This document shows positions 45,925 to 54,229 of a stretch of DNA of 64,000 bases, piece by piece (the stretch's first letter is position 1; every line of letters starts with the position of its first letter). Origin of the DNA: CAWCDJ01 sp963794265 (lineage in GTDB: Bacteria; Acidobacteriota; Terriglobia; Bryobacterales; Bryobacteraceae). The stretch is from the NCBI GenBank assembly GCA_963794265.1, contig CAWCDJ010000003.1, positions 1,922,001-1,986,000 of the forward strand, written 5' to 3'. Both the position numbers and the translations under genes were made by a program. Below the pieces are notes generated by a model. That model was not told the origin of the DNA. It did no database searches and saw nothing but the letters and a program-made list of their open reading frames with translations.

Positions 45925-48900
45925 CTACAGAGGGACCTCCACCAGAACCCGTGTGCCCGTGCCGGGCGCCGATGTGATCGAGAATTTTCCTCCCGCCAAC
46001 CGCACCCGCTCCTTCATACTCACGATCCCAAGACCGTCCCCGTCGTGGCGCGACGAGGCCGCGAATCCAACGCCTTGATCCTCGACAAGGAGTCGAATCA
46101 GCGTCGCGGTTCCTTCCAGCACGACCGTCGCGCTCTGGGCTTTAGCATGCTTCATCACGTTATTCAAGCTCTCCTGGGCTACCCTGTACAGACACGAGGC
46201 GATCTCTGCCTTCAGTTCCTCGGGTAGGTCCCGGCTTGTGAACCCGACGTTGATGTCGTGTTCCTGACTGAAACTCTCGCAGTATGCACGGAGAGCGCCT
46301 TCCAACCCCAGGTCCTCCACTTCCGATGGGTGCAATTGGTACGCAATGCGACGCGCAACCTCGGCGGCTTCGACCACGCGGCGTTGAATCTCCCGAGTTT
46401 CCTTCTCGTGCAGCGGAGCCCGTGCAGGCTTGGGTGCATGCCCTCCCAACTCCATCGCCACGCCGGCGAGGCGCTGCACCAGGTCGTCGTGCAGTTCCCG
46501 GGCGATGCGCCGCCGCTCCTCGTCACGCGCCGCCGCCAGACGCGCAATGTCGGAGCGCGCCCGGTCGGTGATGTCTTCGATGGCCAGCAGGATCATCGGA
46601 GACCCCCCGGCGGCGCGGCGGATTTGCCGCGCATTGAGGATCATGCGGCGGTAGCCGATTGCCGGGAAGTCGTGCTCCATCTCGAAACCCTCGAAACGCG
46701 AGTCGCGCGGCAGAATCTCCTCCAGAAGCGTGCGTAGCTGGGCAATATTCCATTGACCTCCGCCCAATTCGAAGAAGACCTGCCCCTCCGTGTCATCGCG
46801 AGAGGCCTCGAATGTTTCGTAGAAACTGCCGGTTGCCCTTACCACTCGAAGTCCCGCATCGAGTACCAGCAACGGCTCGCGAACGGTCTCCACGATCGCT
46901 TCGGCGAAGTCGCGCGCTTCGCGGGCCTCATCCAGGCTGCGCTTCACCGCATCGATGTCGAGGAGCGCCACCAGCACACCATCGATCCGCTCTTCACTGG
47001 TCTTGTAGGGCCGCATTCGCAACGCATACCAATGACCTTCACGATCCCTCACTTCCCGCTCGACGACCTCCGACCGTTGGATTGCCCGGGACGCCATCTC
47101 ACTCCAATCGGCGACCTCCAGCGTGGCGGCGATGTCGGTGAGCGGCCGGCCGACGTCGGTTGCGATCAGGTTCAACACCTTCCCTGCCAAGGGGGTGAAG
47201 CGGCGGATGCGCAGGCTGATGTCCAGAAAGAGAATCGGAATGTTCACGCCGGTCAACAGATTACTCAAATCGTCCGTCAGGTGGGTAAGTTCGGCATTTC
47301 GCTGCTGTAGCTCGTCGTTCAGCGTGGTGAGTTCTTCGTTGGAGGATTCCAGCTCTTCTTTGGCCGTCTCCAGTTCCTCGTTGGTGCTTTGCAGTTCCTC
47401 GTTACTGGACAGGACTTCCTCGTTCATCGCCCGCATCTCTTCGTTGGCCGCTTCGTGATCGTGAATCATCGCGCGGAGCTGTTCGCGCATGGATGCCAGT
47501 TCGCGATCTCGCAGGGCGATCTCTTCGCTTGCGTGCGCCCGGGCTCGCGATCCCGTCCGTAGGGGTTGCTCGGCGGCATTGGCCGGCTCTGGCGCCGGCA
47601 TCGTCTGGAAGATCACCAGGAAGTCGGGCGCCTTTCCCCCCTCACCCTTGAGCGGACGCACATGAATGTCGACGGATTCAAAGCCGCCGTTTTGCTTGAG
47701 CCGAACGCTTCTGCGAACCTCGGCGTCGTTCTTCCTGGCCTGGTGAATCGCCGTCCGGAGATCTACCACGAGCTCGGGCCGAACCATCCTCAGCAGGTGA
47801 AAGCTCGGCTCACCAGTCGCCGGCTGGAGGAAAGGCCTCGTGTTTCCCTGAAAATGGATGATCTGAAGTCTTGGGTCGACCACCAGCCCAGGTGGAGCGT
47901 ATTGATCGAGAATTACCTGTTCGGCCTCGCGACGTGAGTCATGCATGGCGGTCGAAGAGGCGCCTTTTGCCGTCACCGGTTCCGTTTCAGGACGGATACC
48001 CATGGGCGTGCTCAACCGCAGAGGCGAACTGAAGGGCCTGCGGGAGAAGATCTTGTGCCTGGAGTCCTCCGCGGAAAACAGGTGCGAGTACGAACTCAGC
48101 GACTCCGACCTTCCCAGCAACAGATGACCTTCCGGTCTGAGCGCATAGTGAAAAGCTTCGGCCACCCGCTTCTGCAATACCGGCCCCATGTAGATCAGCA
48201 CATTCCTGCAACTGATCAAATCCAGATTGGAAAACGGAGGATCTCTGGCCAGATCGTGGCGGGCGAAGATGCAAATGTCACGGAGTGGCTTGGCGATTTG
48301 AAAACCGCCGTCGGTCCGGCCAAAGAATCGCTTTTGGCGCTCCACAGAGACTTCCACCATGCTGGACTCTGCATAGATTCCAGCGCGTGCGTGCTCGATC
48401 GCCCGATCGCTGATGTCCGTGCCGAAGATCTGAAGGGTAAACTGGCTCCGCCTGTCGGCTATCTGCTCGACCAACAGCATCGCTATGGTGTACACTTCCT
48501 CCCCGGTGGAACAGCCCGGCACCCACACTCGAATGTGTTCGGGCTCCTTTCGCGACAAAATCCTGGCGAAAACCGCCTCCTGCAACGCCTGCATCGTTTC
48601 CGGGTCGCGAAAGAAGCCGGTGACGTGAATGAAAATGTCATCGTAGAGAGCGTTCAGCTCGGTGCGGTCGTGGATCAGCAATTGGGCGTACTGTTCCGGT
48701 AGTTCCAATTTTCGGAGCGCCATTCGCCGAGCAATTCGCCGGTTAATGGTGGCCGGTTTGTACAACCGGAAATCGACTCCCGATGCGGTCCGCAACAACG
48801 TGCAGATCTTGCGGATACCCTCCTCCCCACCCTCCGAAGGCAGTGGGTCTTCGACCGCAGGTGCAGGGCGGAGGTACGGATGACCGTTCAACTGGGCCAG

Positions 48901-49602
48901 TTCAGTCGCGATGCGCTGTGGAGGCAGGACGAAATCGACGCATCCGGCTGTCACCGCACTGAGAGGCATCGACTTGTGCTGGGCCGATTCCGGATCCTGC
49001 GCGAACGCGATTCCGCCCTGCGCCTTAATGGCTCTCAGGCCCTGCGTGCCGTCGGAAGCGGTTCCGGAGAGAATGACGCCGATCGCGCTGCTCCCCAGGT
49101 CGTCGGCCAGCGAGCATAGGAAGTGGTCTATGGGGAGGTTTCTGAGGCTATTTGGATTGCGGGGCGCGAGCGCCAACACACCCTTCGAGATCGTCATCAG
49201 GGCGTTCGGCGGAATGACATAAACGTGGTTCGCCTCCACGGCCATTCCGTCGACAACTTCCCGGACCGGCATCGCCGTCGCCCTCTGGAGCAGAGCCGTC
49301 AGAACGCTCTCGTGCTTGGGGTCCATGTGCTGGATCAGCACGAAGGCCATTCCGGTGTCGGCCGGTAGGGCCTTGAGGAAGGCGTTGAACGCTTCTAGAC
49401 CCCCAGCGGACGCTCCAATCCCTACGACGGGGAATGACACGGCAGGCTGAGTGGGGACAGCGTCCTTCGAGCCGGCGGGATGGCTTGCGGTCGACGTTGT
49501 TTCGCCTGATTGCAGCGTCGGGGACATGGCTTTGTCCTGCCTGGCGTTACCTCGGGCGATACGCTTTTTGCCCGTTTTTGACAATGTGGTCCTCTTCGAC
49601 AC
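45925..49602 (-). CDS. CheB-CheR-PAS-HisKA_3 fusion histidine kinase
   Basis: The 1,225-residue protein joins a CheB methylesterase domain (about 55-245: GIGASAGGLEAF, HMDPKHES, LSGTASDGTQG), a CheR methyltransferase (about 270-510: ATINRRIARRM, VPGCSTGEEVYTIAML, LDLISCRNVLIYM), a coiled coil (about 695-790: NEEVLSSNEELQSTNEEL repeats), two PAS domains (about 790-1010) and a NarX-type kinase end with His in RIARELHDDLVQRLAG and HATPase DGLGIVSMKER. It may couple methylation chemistry to phosphotransfer; ligand unknown. The NarL-type partner follows by 9 nt. Confidence 0.92.
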   Translation of the reverse strand: MSKRTTLSKTGKKRIARGNARQDKAMSPTLQSGETTSTASHPAGSKDAVPTQPAVSFPVVGIGASAGGLEAFNAFLKALPADTGMAFVLIQHMDPKHESVLTALLQRATAMPVREVVDGMAVEANHVYVIPPNALMTISKGVLALAPRNPNSLRNLPIDHFLCSLADDLGSSAIGVILSGTASDGTQGLRAIKAQGGIAFAQDPESAQHKSMPLSAVTAGCVDFVLPPQRIATELAQLNGHPYLRPAPAVEDPLPSEGGEEGIRKICTLLRTASGVDFRLYKPATINRRIARRMALRKLELPEQYAQLLIHDRTELNALYDDIFIHVTGFFRDPETMQALQEAVFARILSRKEPEHIRVWVPGCSTGEEVYTIAMLLVEQIADRRSQFTLQIFGTDISDRAIEHARAGIYAESSMVEVSVERQKRFFGRTDGGFQIAKPLRDICIFARHDLARDPPFSNLDLISCRNVLIYMGPVLQKRVAEAFHYALRPEGHLLLGRSESLSSYSHLFSAEDSRHKIFSRRPFSSPLRLSTPMGIRPETEPVTAKGASSTAMHDSRREAEQVILDQYAPPGLVVDPRLQIIHFQGNTRPFLQPATGEPSFHLLRMVRPELVVDLRTAIHQARKNDAEVRRSVRLKQNGGFESVDIHVRPLKGEGGKAPDFLVIFQTMPAPEPANAAEQPLRTGSRARAHASEEIALRDRELASMREQLRAMIHDHEAANEEMRAMNEEVLSSNEELQSTNEELETAKEELESSNEELTTLNDELQQRNAELTHLTDDLSNLLTGVNIPILFLDISLRIRRFTPLAGKVLNLIATDVGRPLTDIAATLEVADWSEMASRAIQRSEVVEREVRDREGHWYALRMRPYKTSEERIDGVLVALLDIDAVKRSLDEAREARDFAEAIVETVREPLLVLDAGLRVVRATGSFYETFEASRDDTEGQVFFELGGGQWNIAQLRTLLEEILPRDSRFEGFEMEHDFPAIGYRRMILNARQIRRAAGGSPMILLAIEDITDRARSDIARLAAARDEERRRIARELHDDLVQRLAGVAMELGGHAPKPARAPLHEKETREIQRRVVEAAEVARRIAYQLHPSEVEDLGLEGALRAYCESFSQEHDINVGFTSRDLPEELKAEIASCLYRVAQESLNNVMKHAKAQSATVVLEGTATLIRLLVEDQGVGFAASSRHDGDGLGIVSMKERVRLAGGKFSITSAPGTGTRVLVEVPL

Positions 49603-49856
49603 AACGTGTTCCTAAGGCGACCAGGTGTGGCTGCCGCCGAGAATCTGTCAAGCAGAGAATAGCACCACCACGATACTGTGCGAGAGACCGGTTATCGTGG
49701 CTTGCGCCTCCCGGTTTTTGTCGTAGCCGGCTTGGGACAGAAATTCCCTCAATCCCATCCATCTTCGTGCGGTGAAGCACGCTGTAGGCGGCGAGCGAGG
49801 AGAACCGGAGTCCTCTAATTCCGCAGCCGCAAGGGTTAGCGGGAAGGGCGGCAAAC

Positions 49857-49904
49857 TACTAGGCCGAGGCCTAGTAGTAGTGTGCCTCCGGAGGCCAGTA
49901 CAAT
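49857..49904 (+). promoter_or_regulatory. Palindromic operator P4 with -10 element, upstream of degenerate receiver copy 2
   Basis: Positions 49857-49876 read TACTAGGCCGAGGCCTAGTA, the best of the four, with 9-bp perfect arms. TACAAT at 49899-49904 lies 22 nt downstream and the receiver ATG at 49944, giving a leader of about 33 nt. The divergent kinase gene starts at 49602. The rest of the 49603-49943 gap has no gene. Confidence 0.75.
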
Positions 49905-49943
49905 TATCTTTCCCCTCTCTGGAGAGCCCGGAGGAATCCGCGG

Positions 49944-50369
49944 ATGCGTGCTGGAGTTGCCAACCTTCGCAGCGTCTTGGTCATCAGCTCTTGCGCCGAT
50001 GATCGCGCCTCCTTGCGGACAATCTTCCGTAATTCTCCGTGGCAATTGCGGGAAGCGGTCACTGGGGGCGAGGGCCTGGTCGCCCTGCGCAATGATCCTC
50101 AGGGCATTCCCGTTGTGATCTGCGAACATCATCTGCCGGATGGCGACTGGAAATGCCTGCTCGCGGAGGTGGTCGATATGCCCGTTCGGCCACGTCTCAT
50201 TGTGTCCTCGCGCCTGGCCGACGAGCGGCTATGGGCGGAGGTGCTCAACTTGGGAGCATTCGACCTTTTGCTGGGTAGTCCCTTCGAACCGGAGGAGGTC
50301 CTCCGAGTAGCGGAAAGTGCATGGCTGGTCGGTTTCGGAGAAGCCCACACAAGTAGGGCTTCGGCGTAA
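49944..50369 (+). CDS. Degenerate (pseudo-)receiver protein with Glu at the phospho-site, copy 2
   Basis: The 141-residue protein has receiver-like blocks: LVISSCADDRASLRTIFRN, VVICEHHLPDGDWK, IVSSRLADERLWAEVLNLG and LLLGSPFEPEEVLRVAE. The phospho-accepting Asp is Glu in VICEHHLP and the active-site Lys is Ser (GSPFEP), so regulated phosphorylation is unlikely. There is no output domain. It closely resembles 36084-36563 and the decayed copy near 13.2-13.7 kb. Part of it was copied in inverted orientation to 61.0-61.15 kb. Its promoter carries operator P4. It probably acts by protein contact; partner unknown. Confidence 0.78.
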   Translation: MRAGVANLRSVLVISSCADDRASLRTIFRNSPWQLREAVTGGEGLVALRNDPQGIPVVICEHHLPDGDWKCLLAEVVDMPVRPRLIVSSRLADERLWAEVLNLGAFDLLLGSPFEPEEVLRVAESAWLVGFGEAHTSRASA

Positions 50370-50402
50370 CTTGCAGGAGCTCATTAGGAAAGGAGGTTTG
50401 AG

Positions 50403-50639
50403 GTGTCATCACCATCAACTAAGCGCAATAGTCGCAATACAAAGCCATCGGAGCCGGTCGTTGCACTACCGGTTCAACCCCCGGTCGTTGGGGTAATCGA
50501 GACGGGAGACATTCCCGAGCTGAAGACGGAGGAGATCGCCCGTCTTGCACATTCGTATTGGGAGGCTCGCGGCTGCCAAAGCGGCTCAGCCGACGAAGAC
50601 TGGCTGCGAGCGGAGGAAGAACTCCGCGCCCGAAAATAG
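50403..50639 (+). CDS. DUF2934 protein
   Basis: The 78-residue protein has a disordered Ser/Pro-rich N-terminus and a C-terminal DUF2934 segment, IARLAHSYWEARGCQSGSADEDWLRAEEELR. This short helical domain is widespread in soil bacteria and has no known function. The GTG start at 50403 has GGAAAGGAGG six bases upstream, a strong site. It follows the degenerate receiver by 33 nt and precedes another small gene by 15 nt, so co-transcription is likely. Its 3' end is duplicated at 61.15 kb. Confidence 0.82.
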   Translation: MSSPSTKRNSRNTKPSEPVVALPVQPPVVGVIETGDIPELKTEEIARLAHSYWEARGCQSGSADEDWLRAEEELRARK

Positions 50640-50654
50640 GAGCAGGAGTGGCCG

Positions 50655-50897
50655 GTGGACGCCGGCAAAGGACGGAATATGGCTCTGGTGAAGCAGGAAA
50701 CTATAGCGGAGCAGAAAGAGAGATTCCCCACCGAGTGGGCGATGTACAGCGAGGACGTACAGAATCGCCCGCATTGGGCTGGTTTATCGGAGGAGCACCG
50801 GCCCGCGCGCCGGGCGCCGGCATCGTCGATCGATGAGACTGGTCGCCCGGCGCTTCGTCAGACATTGAGAGCCTCGGGATCCGGCGACGCGGCATAG
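50655..50897 (+). CDS. Small hydrophilic protein of unknown function
   Basis: The 80-residue frame starts VDAGKGRNMALVKQETIAEQ (annotated start GTG, with ATG eight codons later) and contains KERFPTEWAMYSEDVQNRPHWAGLSEEH. I do not recognise a family. The nearly identical DNA at 61203-61443 has a TAG in the same frame, showing that copy is dead. Position between DUF2934 and a secreted protein gene suggests it belongs to the same small operon. Confidence 0.5.
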   Translation: MDAGKGRNMALVKQETIAEQKERFPTEWAMYSEDVQNRPHWAGLSEEHRPARRAPASSIDETGRPALRQTLRASGSGDAA

Positions 50898-50927
50898 TCC
50901 CGTCGTGATCGAAAGGGAAAGGGTGTT

Positions 50928-51362
50928 ATGCGTTTTGCCGTAACTATTGGCCGCGTACTGGGGCTGACTGTGGCGCTGTTAGCGGCGTCCGGCCTCATTC
51001 TTTTGGGACAGGGCAGAGGGAGTGCAGTTCCGAATTATGATCCTGCTACAGAAGCTACCTTCAAGGGCACCGTAGAGCAGGTGAAGGAAGTAGATCACGC
51101 CGGATACCGCGGCAAGGGACTGCACGTGACTCTCAAGACCGCCGACGGGACATTCGATGTTCACCTCGGCCCGTCATCGTTCGTTACCAAAGAGATCACC
51201 GTTGCCACGGGCGACCAACTGGAGGTCGTAGGATCGAAGGTGAAATCGGATGGCACCGAATCCATCATTGCGCGGACTGTGAAGAAGGGCGACAAAACCG
51301 CCACTCTCCGCAACTCCAGGGGGATACCGCTCTGGAGCGGTGGCCGAAGAAAAGGCCAGTGA
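50928..51362 (+). CDS. Secreted small beta-barrel-like protein (DUF5666-like)
   Basis: The 144-residue protein has a signal peptide (VLGLTVALLAASGLILLGQG) and an OB-like region: TFKGTVEQVKEVDHAG, KGLHVTLKTADGTFDVHLGP, ITVATGDQLEVVGSKVK and ESIIARTVKKGDK. That pattern resembles DUF5666 or other small periplasmic OB-fold proteins; ligand unknown. ATG at 50928 follows GGGAAAGGG. A truncated copy ending after about 60 residues lies at 61477-61675. Confidence 0.7.
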   Translation: MRFAVTIGRVLGLTVALLAASGLILLGQGRGSAVPNYDPATEATFKGTVEQVKEVDHAGYRGKGLHVTLKTADGTFDVHLGPSSFVTKEITVATGDQLEVVGSKVKSDGTESIIARTVKKGDKTATLRNSRGIPLWSGGRRKGQ

Positions 51363-51407
51363 ATCTACGCGGCGTCATAAGCAGGGTGTCCAAAGTGCGG
51401 AGTGGCC

Positions 51408-51800
51408 ATGACCAGAGGCGAGATACGTCGATTCAGGAGAGTTTTGGAAGACTTGAAGGCCGAGCTGGTCCAGACTCTGCAGGATAGAATCGACCGGCTC
51501 GTGATCTCTCAGGCCGCCGATCCGATGGACCAGATTCGTAATTCCACGGAACAGGAATTGGACTCGCGAAGTATCAGCCTGTTGACGAGACGGTTGCGCA
51601 GGATCGAGGACGCTTTGCGAGCGATCCGAGATGGGACGTTCGGGACTTGCACGATTTGCGAGCGTGAGATCCCTCAAAAACGTCTGGAGGCGCTTCCCTG
51701 GTCGTTCTATTGCTTGAAGTGTCAAGAAGACATTGAAGCTCGGGGAGCGGGTGACGACCTGGATGAAAGTGTAGGAAGCGGCTATGCCTTGGCCGGGTGA
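51408..51800 (+). CDS. DksA/TraR-family zinc-finger protein
   Basis: The protein of about 130 residues has an N-terminal coiled-coil (FRRVLEDLKAELVQTLQDRID...) and a C-terminal four-cysteine zinc finger CTICEREIPQKRLEALPW with YCLKC. DksA-type proteins bind the RNA polymerase secondary channel and potentiate stringent-response control. The tip motif DxxDxA of true DksA is not obvious, so it may be a TraR-like or divergent member. ATG at 51408 has CGGAG five bases upstream; GTG at 51402 is an alternative. Confidence 0.88.
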   Translation: MTRGEIRRFRRVLEDLKAELVQTLQDRIDRLVISQAADPMDQIRNSTEQELDSRSISLLTRRLRRIEDALRAIRDGTFGTCTICEREIPQKRLEALPWSFYCLKCQEDIEARGAGDDLDESVGSGYALAG

Positions 51801-51931
51801 CAGGCCGCAAACGACCCGGGCGAGCCAGCCCCAACTCCCGCCGAAACAACCTCTGATTCAGCCTGCCAGCGGCCGCGGTTGCGAAGATTCCAGCCGATCA
51901 ATAATAGGATTCAGCGAATAACGCCATCCAA

Positions 51932-54190
51932 ATGGCCCACGTATCCCACAAGCTGTCGAACTCGTTTGAAGGCGCGCTGGCAGGCGGCGGCGATCCGGCA
52001 ACCTCGCCACTTTACGTCTTCGGACCATTCCTAAAGCTGATCGTGGTCGCCGGGGTCGCCGGCGTTACTTTCGGCGCCAGCATCTGGCTGGTGGTCCTTA
52101 CGGTTGCGATGGTGTCGTCCATGTACCGCCTGGTGATGGCCTGGGTGCTGGATGGCAGCGGCGGCAGCGGCCTCAGCGAAGAAGAGTTCGGCAGTTGGGC
52201 CGTGAAGATCAACGCCGGCATCACCTTCGTCGAATACACCCTGACCTTTCTGGTAAGTGTGGCAGCCCTGGTCACGTTCATTTCCGATCGCTATCCGCCG
52301 CTGGAGCAGTCGGTTTTCGGCTTGGAATACCGGACTCTGGTCGCCGTTCTCCTGAGCGTTCTCATCGGGTGGTTGGTCAATCGCGGACCCAAGACTGCCG
52401 CCCGCGCATTCGGCCCGGCAACGCTGGCGGTGCTCGTATTGCTCTGGACGATGGTGATCTGCACCATCTGGAAACTCGGGTTCCGGCTGCCCAACCTGAA
52501 TCTGAGCGCCTTTTCGCCCCGATATCTACATTTCACCTTGAGCGGTTATGCTCACATCCTGGCCCTCATGACGGGCATCGAGGTCTTCGCGAACCTGGTC
52601 GCTGCCTATCAAGGGGACGGGCCGCAAAAGAGCCGCAAAGCATTTGGCAGTCTTCTGATCATCATGGGTACCACCTGCGCCACGATGCTGATCGTCGGCC
52701 CTGCTATTCTGCGATTGTCCGATCCGACGAATGACAAAGTGTCGGTTTTCACTCAGACGATGGACCGCCTGCTTCCTCAGCCCCTGCCTTATCTCGGGAC
52801 CCTGGTCGGCGTCATAGTGCTTGGGTCCGCCGCTGCCGCCAGCGCGCAAGGCTTACAGAATCTCGCGCTTGGACTGAGTTACCGGCGGTATGTCCCATCG
52901 CCCATCGGCCAACGCAACAGGTTCGACGTCGCCGACAAACCGGTCTGGATTGAAGTCGGGATCGGCACCGTGTGTTACCTGGTTTTCGGGACGAAGGAAG
53001 AGACGTATCTGGCGATCTACGCCGCGGGCGTGTTTGTTCTGTTGAGCATGACGGGCTGGGCGGCGGCAAAACGCCTGACTCGCGAATTGCGCGCCAAGCC
53101 TTCGCCTGCTCACGCCGTCGCGCTGGCTGGCGCCGTTACAGCCGCCGCTCTGACGTCGGGCGCCACGATCATCATCTTCGTGGAACGATTCACGGAAGGG
53201 GTCTGGACGTATCTTCTGTTTTTGCCGGTGCTCTACGGCGGCTTCAGCTACTTTCGAAGGCGTTTGGGACCGCCGGTCCCGCTCGAGGATCATCTGGGCC
53301 GCATCTTTACCGGTCAATACCTTTTGCCGTTCGAGCGCCAGCCGCGTCGCAGCCACGAAACCGTCTTCGAAGACATAGTCGCTCCGCTCGACGGGTCCAT
53401 CTTTGCCGAGCAATGCCTGCCAGTCGCCGAGCTGCTGTGCCATTCATACGGTTGCCGCCTGACCCTCATCGCGGTCAAGGAGATTAACGGTAAGGATGGA
53501 CTTGGCAGCTATCTGGAACAGGTCGCTGAACCGATCCGGCAGACCGGCCTTCATGTCGACTTCGCCACCGGCCATGGTCCGGAAGCCGCCACGATCAACA
53601 CACTCGCTCGCGATTTGGGAGCGGACCTAATGGTCATGACCACGCACGGCAGGTCCGGCGTCGAACGCTGGTTCGTGGGCGACGTAGCCAACCGTATCTT
53701 GCGGCTCAGCAGCAAGCCGATTCTCTTGGTTCGTCCGACCGATAGCTGGAAGAGCAGGCGCACACAATTCAAGCGGCTTCTGGTAAGTCTTGACGGCTCG
53801 GTGGGCGCTGAAAGCATCCTGCCCTTCGCTCGATCCTTTGCGAGAAAGTTCGAGAGTGAGGTCGTGCTTCTGTCCGTTCCGGAGGCCGAGCCGGAAGAGA
53901 CCAGGATTCGGCACTACCTGGACACGGTCGCGGCAGCGTTGAAGCATCGGGGCCTGAATGTCCGGTCGCTCGTTACCGGTTCGGGCCCGGCTCGGACGAT
54001 CATCGCCGTCAGTGAGTCGGAGGATGCGGACCTGATCATGATGGCCACCCGCGGTCGTGGAGTGGCGGCGGACGGCGTGGTGATCGGCAGCGTTGCTGAA
54101 CGCGTCGTGCAGGAAACGCAGTGCCCGGTCTTTCTGGTTCCGATCAGGGATGGCCGAGGTTTGCTGGCACGGGGACCAGGCTTGTCCTGA
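51932..54190 (+). CDS. APC-superfamily permease fused to two UspA domains
   Basis: The 752-residue protein has about twelve membrane helices (30-450) of an amino-acid/polyamine permease and two C-terminal universal stress domains (about 485-605 and 610-740). Both Usp domains keep the ATP-binding G-X2-G-X9-G[ST]-type motif: THGRSGVERWFVGDVANRIL and TRGRGVAADGVVIGSVAERV. ATP or cyclic nucleotide binding could gate transport according to energy state. Substrate unknown; the closest pattern is the YdaO/KimA-like potassium or amino acid permeases. ATG at 51932 begins just before the first helix. Confidence 0.88.
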   Translation: MAHVSHKLSNSFEGALAGGGDPATSPLYVFGPFLKLIVVAGVAGVTFGASIWLVVLTVAMVSSMYRLVMAWVLDGSGGSGLSEEEFGSWAVKINAGITFVEYTLTFLVSVAALVTFISDRYPPLEQSVFGLEYRTLVAVLLSVLIGWLVNRGPKTAARAFGPATLAVLVLLWTMVICTIWKLGFRLPNLNLSAFSPRYLHFTLSGYAHILALMTGIEVFANLVAAYQGDGPQKSRKAFGSLLIIMGTTCATMLIVGPAILRLSDPTNDKVSVFTQTMDRLLPQPLPYLGTLVGVIVLGSAAAASAQGLQNLALGLSYRRYVPSPIGQRNRFDVADKPVWIEVGIGTVCYLVFGTKEETYLAIYAAGVFVLLSMTGWAAAKRLTRELRAKPSPAHAVALAGAVTAAALTSGATIIIFVERFTEGVWTYLLFLPVLYGGFSYFRRRLGPPVPLEDHLGRIFTGQYLLPFERQPRRSHETVFEDIVAPLDGSIFAEQCLPVAELLCHSYGCRLTLIAVKEINGKDGLGSYLEQVAEPIRQTGLHVDFATGHGPEAATINTLARDLGADLMVMTTHGRSGVERWFVGDVANRILRLSSKPILLVRPTDSWKSRRTQFKRLLVSLDGSVGAESILPFARSFARKFESEVVLLSVPEAEPEETRIRHYLDTVAAALKHRGLNVRSLVTGSGPARTIIAVSESEDADLIMMATRGRGVAADGVVIGSVAERVVQETQCPVFLVPIRDGRGLLARGPGLS

Positions 54191-54229
54191 TTGACAATGT
54201 GAAAGGGTATATGGTTTGAAAGACTGCCG

